From the NCBI GenBank assembly GCA_036927565.1, contig JAYESD010000010.1, forward strand, positions 118,264,866-118,328,865: 64,000 bases of DNA, read 5' to 3'. A program made the translations under genes and the position numbers. The notes under the pieces were generated by a model, which was given only the letters and a program-made list of their open reading frames with translations, had not been told where the DNA came from and did no database searches. Shown here in pieces: positions 1 to 10,601 of this stretch (the stretch's first letter is position 1; the number at the start of each line of letters is the position of its first letter). Origin of the DNA: Tuctoria greenei (lineage: Eukaryota; Streptophyta; Magnoliopsida; Poales; Poaceae).

Positions 1-405
1 ACACCACCTTTTTATTTCCACTTGTACTTGGATAAATTGGTGCATGCATGTATTTTATACAAAATTGAAGTGAAACAAGGGGATGGATCCTATAAAATAT
101 CATCCCAACCAATCAAGCGCCGACTTGTGGCACCACATGGATCAAATGGCCCACAAACAGAAGTATCCGAGGCCATCCAACGGTATAGCAACCATATCAA
201 GGAATGGGACCCACCTAGAAGTCACCCAGAGAAAGCACAAAACCGTTTGGAGGACTTACCAGGTCAGCCGACCCCCCTAGTCGGTCGACCTGGTATTTCC
301 TCGAAACTTGGTCAGCTTCAACGTTTTGGCTCCTTCCGACATGAAGAAGTCAGTGGTGACTGATTCGCGCGCTTTTGATGGCGGGAACTGACCCTTCTAC
401 AAGCC

Positions 406-413
406 TTAAATAG
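406..413 (+). promoter_or_regulatory. Degenerate TATA box of element A 5' LTR
   Basis: The sequence TTAAATAG occupies the place where the other LTR copies have CTATAAATAGG (10239-10249) or TATAAATA (32531-32538). Here the core has decayed. Confidence 0.45.
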
Positions 414-1253
414 GACCCCTCACTTAAACACACACCACTTGAGTATCACTCTATTGTGTACACTAGTTCTTCTAGTTTCTTAGTGGAGGTCAGGCTGTAG
501 AGAGGAGCCTCTAGTCCCAGGTTCAATTTTTGAAAGGTATGGCTCATGTATCTTCTCTTGTATTTTTGACTTTGTGCTTTATAATGATATCATTATTATT
601 CTTTATTTACTTATATACTTGTTCAAAGCGTTCCTTGTTTGGTTGTGGTGTCCATGTATGTGCTAGGTGTAGATGTTGTTATGATCTATACATAATTCCA
701 TTATCATGTTATCATAAACATCATACACCACCACTATAGTGTAATTAGGTAATAAAATGACAATGTTAATATGAATATGTTAGTGCTTGGTCCCAACATT
801 GGTTCAACGATGATTAGGTTAGTCATTGCCTTAAGGTGGCTTGTGTCGCGGTCCCTTTGGTACTTACTTAATATGCTACCATGCTGCTAGGATAGTTAAG
901 TAGTGTTGGATGTCTCATAGACCAACGGATTGAAGTGGTAGGCAGTAGGTGGTGACAGCCCTACCTGTCCTTTGTAATCCTCCATGTTCGGCTATGCCAC
1001 AGGCTCTTAGTGGGAGTCTCCTAGTATTGCTAGGGGTAAAGCCCTGCCTGATATGTCGGACCACTAAGCCCTAGTATTCATCATTAGCATATCCATGTTA
1101 ACATTATTAGGCTATGTATATGAGTAATTGTAGCATAGTAGGAGTATCTCCATCTCATAGTCTAACCCGCGCTAGGAAAACTTTACCCATACAGTAGATT
1201 GCCTAGGTGTGTGTCACACTACCCATATTATCAACTTACCCCCTGTCTTGTAG

Positions 1254-1618
1254 GGGCTGTTTGGTTCAATGCCTAACTTGCCTAAGCCTAATGTTAGGCA
1301 TGCCACACTGTTTTAGGCTGGTGTTTGATTGTTGACTAAAGTTAGGCATGCCACAGAAGTTAGGCAACTTTTGCTTCCATTGCCTAACAAAAAATTGCCT
1401 CAACTGTGGCGCTCAAATCAACCACCTAAGGTTAGCCACTTGCCTAAGCTTAGTCATGGTAACAAAACAAACACATGTCACACTTTTTTAAACACGCCTA
1501 AGCTTAGCTATGGTAACAATCCAAACACATGCTAACGTTAGTTAGCTTAGGCACGCCACAAGTGTGGCAAGTGGCTAAGCTTAGGCTTAGGCAAGTTAGC
1601 CATCATCCAAACAGGCCC
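1254..1618. mobile_element. MITE (non-autonomous DNA transposon) inside the LTR
   Basis: The insert is absent from the homologous LTRs at 18541 and elsewhere. Its ends form imperfect terminal inverted repeats of about 30 bp that begin GGGCTGTTTGG and are mirrored by CCAAACAGGCCC. It is flanked on both sides by GTAG. It has no transposase. Inside are repeated motifs such as CCTAAGCTTAG and AACAAACACATG. The superfamily is left open: the GGGCCTGTTTGG-type end occurs in grass MITEs, but the 4-bp shared flank does not fit a 3-bp or 8-bp duplication cleanly. Confidence 0.75.
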
Positions 1619-1801
1619 GTAGTGTCCCAGAGCTTGATCATAAGTGCAGTGTTTACTTTACTCCATTGCCTTTCTTGGGATAAATACGATACCCTTGGGA
1701 ATAATCTTGGGTGAAATACTACATGATAGTTTCCTTGCGCTTGTGAACCTTGTCACTTTCGAGAGATGATATGTGACGTAAGAAATGTCAACAAGCATTT
1801 C

Positions 1802-1819
1802 TGGTGTCGTTGCCGGGGA
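1802..1819 (+). other. Primer-binding site, tRNA-Asp type (element A)
   Basis: TGGTGTCGTTGCCGGGGA lies 8 bases after the LTR end. It differs by two bases from TGGCGCCGTTGCCGGGGA, the complement of the tRNA-Asp 3' end, used by Athila/Tat lineage Ty3 elements. The inverted relative has the same site at 30584-30601. Confidence 0.85.
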
Positions 1820-1953
1820 AGGAAAAGGAAGTGAAGGATAGCTATCCATTGTGATTAAGCTATAGATGCTAATAGTTATTAGACAGGATTACCCTTGTTT
1901 GTTTTCTCCTTTTGTGGTGAAAATAGGGTAATGTTGGCTATACATTCTATAGG

Positions 1954-2400
1954 ATGGCCAATGAGGATGCAAGTACTCAACTACAAGATGATTCAAGGCG
2001 TACCTCAATGAATGTCCGCTGGGCAACACCATTGCCTTTCGTGGAAGAATTTCACCTTCCAGTAAAAGCCAAAGCCATCCATTCCCAAGCTTGGGTGAGG
2101 CCTCAAGAGTTCTTCTTGGGTTGCCTCCACCATAGGGTGAATAGTTGTCTCCTCATACAACATTCATGTCATGGGTTGGTCCACCAATCCATGACCACAT
2201 TTGTGCTGGAGCAAAAGGAGTCCTATTCTCATTCATCATGGGTGAGAATATGGTCCCTACTCAAGGGGTGGATTGAAGAGTGCTCTAGTTCCTTTAGCTT
2301 GGCATGCACTCCTCTTAACAAGGTGGACATGCTAGTTAAGGAACTACACCTTCCATTGAAGTATCATGAAGATCAAGCCAATGGAGAAGTGTTTGGATGA
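1954..2400 (+). pseudogene. Possible decayed gag remnant of element A
   Basis: A 148-codon open frame follows the primer-binding site at the position expected for gag. It begins MANEDAS, comparable to the MANECAS segment of the broken gag at about 30225 on the minus strand. Around 2040 a stretch reading GTGGAAGAATTTC is shared with that gag at nucleotide level. I see no zinc knuckle or clear gag domain in the rest. It could be a highly diverged non-autonomous internal region. It is called a gag remnant only because of position and these weak matches. Confidence 0.4.
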
Positions 2401-4765
2401 TCCAAGCCATGAATATTCTTATGATTTGTGAAATTCCATGTCAACATGGACCACTTGGGGAATCATTTCCCTAAGACCCATAAGGATTCATCCTTTCAAA
2501 CACAACTCCAATGGCTATCACCAACAAGGAGGTCAAGGGTTGAATCAACATCACCCATGTAATCAAGGATGCTATGGGAATTTCAAGGGATTTAAAGTTC
2601 AACTAGCCTACCTTGAAGTATCTTGTTCATGGACAAGCAAAAAATCAAGACAACATTTACATGAAGCTCATGGCCAAGGACAAAAAACTTAAAGAGCATT
2701 CAAGATCCAAGATATCCCATAATCACTTATTGGGATTCCAACCCTTCGACCAAGCCCATGCAACCTAGGGCAATTGTCATTGTGGAAATAGCGTTTCTTG
2801 TTTGATTGTGGAGTCCACCTGTCATCATGCCCAAGGAAGCTTTTGATCCATGATCAAAGTATGGGTTAACCTTAAGAGATATCAAGATAGTAGAAGTGGC
2901 ACCTCTAAAGAAGGACAAACCTCACCATGCTCACAAGAGAGTATCTTCAAGAGGGAAAAGCCGTCACTACATCAACAAGTCTTCATCAACATGACGGAAA
3001 GGCTAGGGCCATCATGCGGAACCTATGTCCAACCGATATGCCAAAGGTGTTTTGGCATGTCAATAAAGAGAAGTTGTCCACATCTTCAACTCTGGGATTG
3101 GACAATAAATCATCACACTAAAATGGACGGAGGTAAGTCCCACTCATCGGACTTCAAAAATTCGGTGAATCATTGCCAATAGGTAATTGTAGTTATCTCA
3201 TATTTGATTTCCCAATTTCATATTTGAATTCCCCATCAATCTTTGCATTTGCATTTAGCATGTTCAAATTTTCACACTTGCGTGTCGGAAAGTAAATTTC
3301 CAAAAACTGAAATTTTGAATTAGGAAATAAATTTATTTGGATATGAACCTTGGGCATAACAACTTGAATTCATCTCCCTAATTCAATCCAAAAAAAATTT
3401 CCCTTAGTATTCATTGCATTTGCATGTTGTTTCATGTTGGGCAAAACAATTTGACAAAGGGTAAAACATACTTTTGAGCTAACGTAACCCGATTTCGAGT
3501 TGTTTTGTTTGTTCTTGATTTTAGTGCAGCCAAGACAAAAATTGGTAAATAGGTTGGAAGGCCCCATCAAGCGCATATTCCTCCATCGATTTTGTTTTTT
3601 TGTTCATGGTGGAGGAATGCTCAAGATGGTTGTCCAATAGAGGAATAGGATGAAGCCCATTCAACTCCAACCTCAACTTGGAAGAAGACATGAACATGAA
3701 GGCTACACCAAAATCCATGGTTGTGAGTTTATCACACAATGACCTTCAACCCGAACTGCTCTCCAATTGAGGTACAAGTTTAAATTTTTCCATCATTTGA
3801 CTTACATTAGGATTGAATGATTTGTGCTTACGTTGGTAAGGAAGGGCTAAACCTTCCCATTATTCAATTCTTATGCATCCTCACAAGAGTAAGTGTTGGT
3901 ATTACTCTTTTTGATTCTTCAAAAAGGAATGTCGCCTTACTTGGGAATAAATTTAAACAACTACCTAGTATTTCATAAGCATCGCTAAAAGTGACTTAGA
4001 CATTTTCTGCCTAGGTAATGCTTATGGAATAACTTAATGATTGAATTGGTATGTAGCAACCTAGGAATAGTGTTGTCCATAATTTTGATTTGAAACTAAT
4101 TCATGCATGGATCACTAAATTTCGAATTCCTAGGCAAGAAACTATAAATGTTTAGGAGGATAAAATTGAGAATCTTGTTTGCCATGATCCAAATGATAAA
4201 TATTTTCTCTTGTAAAAAACTATGAAGGTTAGAAATTTTACAAGATGAAGGGATCCATATAGTGTATTTATATCACTTGCATTGCTATGAGTAAGAGCTT
4301 TAGAAAATGTTCAACTTGATTTATCCATAAAGCCCCACTCCTAGCAATGATTCATACATTGTTCATAAATACACTTTAAATTAGACCCATTGCATCTTTG
4401 ATTTATTTCTTCGCTGAACGTACGAATGAAGATTCTCGAAAAAATCATTTGTACAAGTATCAGGAGCTAACCATCCCTCTCTATCATAGAGGGGAAGTTG
4501 CAGGAGTTAAATAACTATGTAGACATTCAAATATTAGATTGTTGGAAACCCTAAGAGGATTCCATTTCAATATCTCTTGGCCAAGGAGTAAGTTAGGATG
4601 GTTGCTACTTATCAGAAATTAAGCCCGAAGGTCAACCATAACTATATGAGGCTGGAGATTTGACATGAAAACCCTCCGTGAGCACCCAATGGGCTGCTAC
4701 GAATATGTGAGAGCATTATGCTCTCAACTATTCTAAGCACCCATTCAAGCTCAAAGGAATTGCCA
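2401..4765 (+). other. Internal region of element A, non-coding
   Basis: Short frames here show no recognisable retroelement domain. From about 3180 the sequence is AT-rich. No reverse transcriptase or integrase is visible, so the element is non-autonomous or has lost its pol. Confidence 0.5.
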
Positions 4766-5237
4766 CCATCATTGGGTCTAAGTTATTCCTTTGTGGCTAA
4801 AAGGTATCATGTACCTTAACCAAAGATGACAAGATCACATCCAATGTATATTGGGTGCAAGTTGTTCCTATGTGGCTAGAAGGTATTTTATACCTTAGCC
4901 AAGGAGCAATGGATTACACTCAACTCATGTTGAGTGCACGCCATCCCTTTGTGGTTATAGGTATGTTGTACCTTAGCCAAGGAATAACAGGATTGTACTC
5001 AACACATGTTGGGTACATGTCACTCCTTTGTGGCTAAAGGTTATCATTAACTTAAGCCAAGGAGTGATGGCTCACACCCAATGCATGAGAGGTACAAGTT
5101 ATTTCTTTATGGCAAGAAGGTATGATACACCTTAGCCAAGAATGACAGAACACACTCAATGCATGTTGAGTGCACGTCATTCCTTTGTAGCTAAGAGTTA
5201 TCATTACCTTAGTCATGGAATAACAAGGTACATCCAA
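4766..5237. repeat. 79-bp tandem repeat, six degenerate units
   Basis: Units start at about 4766, 4845, 4924, 5003, 5082 and 5160, a spacing of 78-79 bases. Each unit has a near-palindrome of the form GGCTAAAGGTAT / ATACCTTAGCC with a short loop. At each unit boundary there is a second palindrome of the type ACTCAAC-TCAT-GTTGAGT. The array ends 16 bases before the CACTA terminus at 5254. The spacing and the shared CCTTAGCCAAGGA core are plain in the sequence. Its origin and role are unknown. Confidence 0.9.
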
Positions 5238-5278
5238 CCTATGGAACCCTTAACACTATAGGAATCTCGATCAATCAC

Positions 5279-5660
5279 GTCGGCCAGGGCTGACATAATT
5301 AAAGCCGAAACCGACGTAAGTTACTTAATTACGTAGGTTTTCACTTAATTACATTGGCTACAGGCCGACGAAGCACTTTGGACGTAATTATGGTAACTTA
5401 CGTCGGCCGCTAACGTAAGTAACTTAATTATGTTGGTGTCCCGCGTTCGACGTAGGTTATTTAGGTGGATGGGCCGCAGGCTGGGCCAGAGTACTTACGT
5501 CGGCAGATGCCCGACCGACGTAAGTTAAGTGGTATAACTTATGTCGGTAGGTCATAACCGACGTAAGTTACTTGGAATAACTTACGTCGGTATGGTCTGA
5601 TCGACGTAAGTTAAACTGGACTAACTTACGGCGGCTTCGCTATAGCCGACGTAAGTTAAG
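5279..5660. repeat. CACTA subterminal repeats (ACTTACGTCGG / CCGACGTAAGT)
   Basis: Roughly 10-14 copies of an ACTTACGTCGG motif and its complement CCGACGTAAGTTA fill this stretch in both orientations, for example near 5398, 5493, 5515, 5549, 5580 and 5646. Subterminal arrays of short direct and inverted motifs are the usual binding sites of CACTA TnpA-type proteins, and the adjacent gene encodes such a protein. The CpG-rich core (TACGTCGG) would be a methylation target. Confidence 0.8.
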
Positions 5661-5853
5661 TTTTCACTTTTTTAAAAAAGAAACAGAAACTGACTACCTC
5701 GCAGGATTGCAAGCTCCAGACAGATATACATAGGCAGTTCATACAGTTTAAATAGTACAGAAATAACAAAATAGTCCAGAAAACATTCAAAACATCCACA
5801 ACAACACAAAACAGTTTCAAGACCATTCACTGGGCTACACGCTAGCCCCTCCA

Positions 5854-8588
5854 CTACCTCTGGAGCCGAGATCTTCTCGGTGCGTCCCTCTGGGTTCCTA
5901 TAGGTGCGGCGAAGGAGATTGGGTCATTGTCCTCGAACCCTACAAAAGAACCATATATTCCATGTATTAGCCTTGTAAAATGTATAGGAGATAGGAAGAT
6001 CTCTGTAACAGGAATTGAATTACTACATGAATTACTACAAGAATCTGTTATTACTTAGGATCAAAATGTAAAGGAGATAGGAAGATGTCTGTAACTAGCT
6101 AACATATCATGCAATTGTTTAAATTTCCCTGTACTAGCCAACATATCATGCAAGTTTGAATCTATGTTGTTTTGTTGGGTATGTGGTTCACTAGAAAACT
6201 GATGGCTCTTTGAAGTGGGACTTTTAGTGTTTTCCTTTAATAGCCCGTGTTTTTTTTCTACTTAGGCAAACTGATATATCCTGGCTTCTTCTAATAAGGT
6301 TGTATGTGTCTTTCTTCTATGCTAAAGCTTTTTTACTACTATAGCAACTATTTCAACAGAGCTAAAGGAATACTGAAATGAATACGACAATATTACCTGT
6401 TTTGGTGTCTGCTGCAGCGGAAGTGTAGGAATCTCGATATCGTGACCGGTGTTTTGAGCTAGAGTCCGCTATTGCAAAATATTAGAAGATATATGTTATT
6501 GAAATGCTATGAAATTTAACTACGGTTGTATAAATTACTTACAACCACTGATGCTTGCATCTGGGCCATCATTAAGGTCGTCCTCCGCTGCTCCTCCCTT
6601 GCCTCCGCCCTCAACCTCTCCAGCTCCGCCTGGGATTGCACCAGCGTCTCCTTCAAGGCAAGGAGCTCAAGCTGGGTCTGCGTGAGACGACCACTGCTGG
6701 TCCCAACGGACAAGGCCTGTGATAATGAAGCGCCTCCCAAAGGTCGCGCCGACCTCGAGTCGACAACTCCATCAAAAATGGCAAACCTGCAAAAGAGTGA
6801 AAACACTAAGTATAAGAAGATAAATTGAAAAAGAAATGAAACACATGAACAACTCACCGTCCATGGGCCTTCCCACCTCCGCTCGCGTACGCCGCTTGGG
6901 GGTCAATCAACGCGCTTTCCCAATTGTAATCTGCACCGTGTATCTTGGCGACCTCCTGCGCGTACTTTGCCTACAAAACAAATAAATCTTGTAAGTATGC
7001 CAATAATAGTATTTAATATAATGAAATTGATGAATTTTGAAAACTTACCAGTCGGTCGGCTGCGACCTGACTACACTGCCCTGGCTGAGAAGGGTCACTT
7101 CCCTTGTGACCTCTCTTTCAAATTTGGGTCGGGGTTGGCTCCTGACCCGTCTCTCGCTCCTGTATAGCCGTGTTAGTGAGATATAAATATATTAGGAACA
7201 GATAAAAAAATTGAAAAATTACTTACCATGCGTTTAGCCAAACACATGTAGTCGTCGCGACCAAAGTTGTGCTTGCGCTCGGACCCCATGCGGCACTGTC
7301 TAGCCTTTGTGGACTTACCGATGAAAGCTTCGCTAGCCCAGTGCTGACAGAGAGCTAAGTACGCCTCGGTGTTATCCTGTAACCAGGAAATACTAACCTG
7401 CACATATTTCATTTTATATCAATGCAATTAATATACATAGATATTGTAAATATTTAACAACATTATCAACTTACCTTCGCGTACTGCTCCTCTGTCAAGT
7501 ACGCGTCGGAGTCCTTCCTAAATGGACCCCTTTGCTGCTCCTGCTCCTGCTCCCGGGGATGCCGCTTGTAGTATGCGTTGATAGCCTGAATCCTAGCGTT
7601 CGACAACGCCACCGTCATGAGCTTCCGAGTGTTGTAATGGAACACGCGTCTCGTGTGGTCCTCCATGCCAGGTTCCTCTACTTGGTACCTCACCTTTAAG
7701 CAAACAAACATTTAAGTGATATGCATTAACAATTCAAACAAGTTGAAAAATGAAACAGCTAAACTTACCATAAAATCGTGCCACACGGCTCCCTGAATCG
7801 TGTCATGGACCGGGTGAGATACACGAGCGTAGTCATCACACGACAGGGCAGGAAAACCGTCAATGACACCGGGGTAGTGCAACTTCACAATAGCACCCAG
7901 GACACTGTTAACCTGCCTGTAGTGTTTCTCGGTCCCTGTGAACAAAAAGTCGTACCAACATCTGCAAAATATATTAAATCATTAAGTAAAGGAAAACAAT
8001 ATCTCATATTTAATATACTATATTACAGTTTTTACCTGTCTTCGACAGTACAGATCGTGGTCCGCTGAGAAGTAACTAGAGGAGGAGCCGCAAAGTGGGT
8101 CCTCCTTGTTCTTCGCCTTTGTTGTGACGACGCTGCATCCTGTGACCCTGAAGGCTCTGCGGAACCACCAGAGTCCAAAGGAAGGCTAACGGTAGCCGGC
8201 TGCAGAGGGAGTCTAGCGCTAGCCGGCTCCGAAGGGAGGCTAGTGCTGGAGGGCTTCTGTAGCGGCCCCACCTCTGACTCGGGCTCCTGTAGCAGCCCCC
8301 TAGCCTCTAACTATGACTCAGAAGAATCTGAGTCAGACTGCACAATAAAAGAAGATTGACAATAAATAATTATTAACAACTGCAATTTATAAAATAACTT
8401 TATTGTAAACTAAAATTTACCTCCGTCCGCTGAAAGCAAACGTGAGCTAAGGATGGAGCGTGCGCCAGAAACAGGGAACATTGGCTCGAAGGTAACAAAG
8501 TCCCTGAGCAACGGTCTCGTGGTGGCTCAAACCCTCTCACTGGCTCCCCCTTCCCCTTCCCCTTACCCTTCCCCTTCGACGACATCAT
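5854..8588 (-). CDS. CACTA TnpA-like / plant Ptta-En/Spm transposase-family gene (multi-exon, one in-frame stop)
   Basis: The gene reads right to left from ATG at 8588 (MMSSKGKGKGKG, basic). Exons with canonical GT-AG borders: 8588-8421, 8337-8036, 7961-7769, 7693-7475, 7397-7227, 7159-7049, 6970-6858 and 6786-6543, then less certain short exons near 6470-6404 and 5940-5854. Exons 3-6 match the plant transposase (Ptta/En/Spm) domain, with segments such as TGTEKHYRQVNSVLGA, KLMTVALSNARIQAIN, and a region with GSERKHNFGRDDYM. Exon 8 encodes a heptad-rich coiled coil (LELLALKETLVQSQAELERLRAEA). The family protein is known to bind subterminal repeats like those at 5279-5660. An in-frame TAG at 8311-8313 in exon 2 interrupts the frame. 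The splice model is my prediction. The catalytic TnpD partner is absent. Confidence 0.7.
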
Positions 8589-9190
8589 GTTGCAAGGACT
8601 AAATGATTAAAATGCAAAGATAATATACAAAATTAATGTTAAGTTAGTGAATAAAATGTTACTTCATAAATTTCAAAATTCATCAACGTAACGGTCATAC
8701 ACCCTACTCCTTAAACCAGCCCATCGATCTTCTTCTTCCGCATATCGTTTTCATTTCCGCAAATCAGCTATTTCGACTAAGTCATCGATATCTTCAGTTT
8801 CCAATTCTGATTCTGTTTCCGCTTCCATGCCAGTCTCGATATCTTGAGCGTCTCCAACAACTTAACACATAAATAAACTACTTAAGCATAATTAAACAAA
8901 TTTAAGTAATTTAAGCATAATTAAGTATAATTAAGCATAATTAAATAAACCACTTAAGCATAATTAAGAAAATTAAACATAAATAAGCAAATTAAGCATA
9001 ATTAAATAAACCACTTAAGTTTAATTAAGCAAATTAAGCATAATAAATAAACCACTTAAGCATAATTAAGAAAATCAACCACTTAACCACAATTAAATAA
9101 ACAATTAAGAAATTAATTTCAGCATAATTTAAACAATTTCAAATTCAAAATTGAATTTGATTGGAATTCAAATTGAAATTTGAATTTCAA
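8589..9190. repeat. Upstream region of CACTA gene with AT-rich CTTAAGCATAATTAA repeats
   Basis: From about 8860 to 9120 the sequence is a degenerate run of units like CTTAAGCATAATTAA with spacers of 10-25 bases. The 8589-8860 part shows no gene. It may be the 5' flank of the transposase gene. Confidence 0.6.
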
Positions 9191-9192
9191 TT

Positions 9193-9300
9193 TGAGGGGG
9201 GGGGGGGGGGCTGGGGGGGAGGGCTCGGGGAATAGGGTGAGGGTGGGGGGGGGGGGGGGGAGGGGCAAGGTGTAGGGGGGAGAGGTGAGGGGGGGGGGAG
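9193..9300. repeat. G-rich low-complexity tract
   Basis: Several runs of 8-14 G separated by a few other bases (C-rich on the minus strand). The tract has G-quadruplex-type composition. It lies exactly at the join between the CACTA remnant and a chromovirus LTR fragment that starts at 9302. Run lengths may be inaccurate in any assembly. Confidence 0.85.
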
Positions 9301-9301
9301 G

Positions 9302-9690
9302 TGATGAGGACATCACAACAGCGGAGACACATATTAAAATGCAAGGACCAATCACAAGAGCACGAGCACGGTTAATAAATCAACAGGTGAATTTGCTCCT
9401 AACCTCTTTTGCATGTGAGTTTGAGAATAGGTTGCTATGTGATGATTTAATTGTTATTAGGAATAATGGAGAAGATCAACAAGTGAAGGAAAGAGGCCTT
9501 GGGAGCGTGGAGAACCAGCTGGGACGTCCACAAGTTGATGGAAACAGTTTACAACTCGGGATCGAGTTCAACTCGGAGTCCAGGAGCAGTCCACCTTAAA
9601 ACGGACGCCCAGGAGCCATACGGACTCCGTTTTCGACGTTCTATATATTCACAAAAAGAGGAGAATATAAACTTTCCAATAGTTCTGGTC
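9302..9690 (+). repeat. Partial LTR of the CRM-like Ty3 family
   Basis: The segment starts TGATGAGGACATCAC and matches the first about 390 bases of the LTRs at 10602 and 17208. At about 9690 it switches to the 3' end of element A. It is a separate, truncated copy. It keeps an open frame beginning DEDITTAETH, the LTR-encoded continuation of pol in this family. Confidence 0.8.
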
Positions 9691-9747
9691 ATCAACCTAA
9701 AGTCTTGATATTGCTCGGGACGAGCAAAGGATAAGCTTGGGGGAGTT
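9691..9747 (+). other. 3' internal end and polypurine tract of element A
   Basis: The 57 bases before the 3' LTR match 31987-32044 of the related element. The polypurine tract AAGCTTGGGGGAG is at 9733-9745, immediately before the LTR. Confidence 0.75.
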
Positions 9748-10601
9748 AGTTGACGGCTGTTATATATCAGTTTCACCCATCAATATAATTCAATTCTATG
9801 AAGGAAATATCATTTCTTGCACACACCAACTTTCTATTTAACCTATTTCCACTTGTACTTCTAGAAATTGGTGCATGCAGGTATTTTATACAGAATTGAA
9901 GTGAAACAAGGGGATGGATCCTATAAAAAATCATCCCAACCAATCAAGCGTCTACATGTGGCACCACATGGATCAATTGGCCCACAAACAGAAGTATCCG
10001 AGGCCATTCAACGGTGTAGCACCCATATCAAGGGATGGGAACCACCTGAAAGTCACCCAGAGAAAGCACAAATCATTTGAAGGACTTACTAGGTCGGACG
10101 ACCCCCCCCCCCCTAGTCAACCGACCTGGTCCATCCTCCAAACCCGGTCAGCTTCCACATGTTGGCTCCTCCTGGCTTGACGAAGTCAGTGGTGATCGAT
10201 TTGCTCGCTTTTGGTGCAGGGACCGACCCTTCTCCAAGCTATAAATAGGATCCCTCACCCCTCACTTCAACATACACCATTTGAGCATCACTCTATTCCA
10301 TACACTAGTTGTCCTAGTACCTTAGTGGAGGTTAGGCTGTAGAGAGGAGCCTCTAGTCCCAAGTCCAAATTGGGAAAGGTATGGCTCATGTATGTTCTCT
10401 TGTATTTGTGACTTTGTGCTTTATAGTAATATCACTATTATTCTTTATTTACTTATATACTTGGGCAAAGCATTCCTTGTTTGTGGTTGTGGAGTCCACG
10501 TATGTGCTAGGTGTAGATGCTGTTATGATCTATACATAATTCCATTATCATGTTAACATAAACATCATACACCACCACTATATTCTAATTAGGTAATAAT
10601 G
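9748..10601 (+). repeat. 3' LTR of element A, first part (split by nested element)
   Basis: The LTR begins AGTTGAC, against TGTTGAC in the 32045 copy, so the first base is substituted. It matches the other copies up to about position 854, where the CRM-like element is inserted. The remaining LTR resumes at 18070. The two parts total about 1.52 kb, close to the 1549 bp of the uninterrupted copy. Confidence 0.85.
10239..10249 (+). promoter_or_regulatory. TATA box in element A 3' LTR
   Basis: CTATAAATAGG lies in the promoter position of the LTR and is conserved with 32531-32538. Confidence 0.6.

Larger units (their letters stand above)
1..1793 (+). repeat. 5' LTR of Athila-like Ty3 element A (left end outside window)
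   Basis: This is the same long terminal repeat seen at 9748-10601 plus 18070-18737, at 32045-33593, and inverted at 18738-19695. Comparison with those copies shows the window opens about 75 bases inside the LTR. It ends in GTCAACA, the mirror of the TGTTGAC start of the 32045 copy, and is followed by a primer-binding site at 1802. A 365-bp MITE at 1254-1618 makes this copy longer than its about 1.5 kb relatives. Open frames inside it are not genes. Confidence 0.85.
5254..9190 (-). mobile_element. Truncated CACTA (En/Spm-type) DNA transposon
   Basis: The left end starts CACTATAGGAATCTCG, a CACTA-type terminus. It is followed by subterminal repeats (5279-5660) and a multi-exon minus-strand gene of TnpA/Ptta type (5854-8588). 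I find no matching inverted terminus on the right, where AT-rich repeats and then a G-rich tract lead into an LTR fragment. No TnpD transposase is present. The right boundary is therefore a guess, and the element is taken as truncated or rearranged. Confidence 0.7.

Noticed and set aside
22..363. 113-codon open frame at the left edge
   Set aside because: It lies within the A-family LTR. Homologous copies at 9868 and 32170 do not keep the frame, and it has no recognisable domain.
1802..1819. Possible tRNA gene fragment (also 11452, 36964, 50581, 30584, 60625)
   Set aside because: Only the 12-18 bases complementary to a tRNA 3' end are present, directly after LTRs. These are primer-binding sites, not tRNA genes.
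5672..5854. 60-codon minus-strand frame MEGLACSPVNG
   Set aside because: It is downstream of the likely stop of the CACTA gene (5854-5856) and in a different phase.
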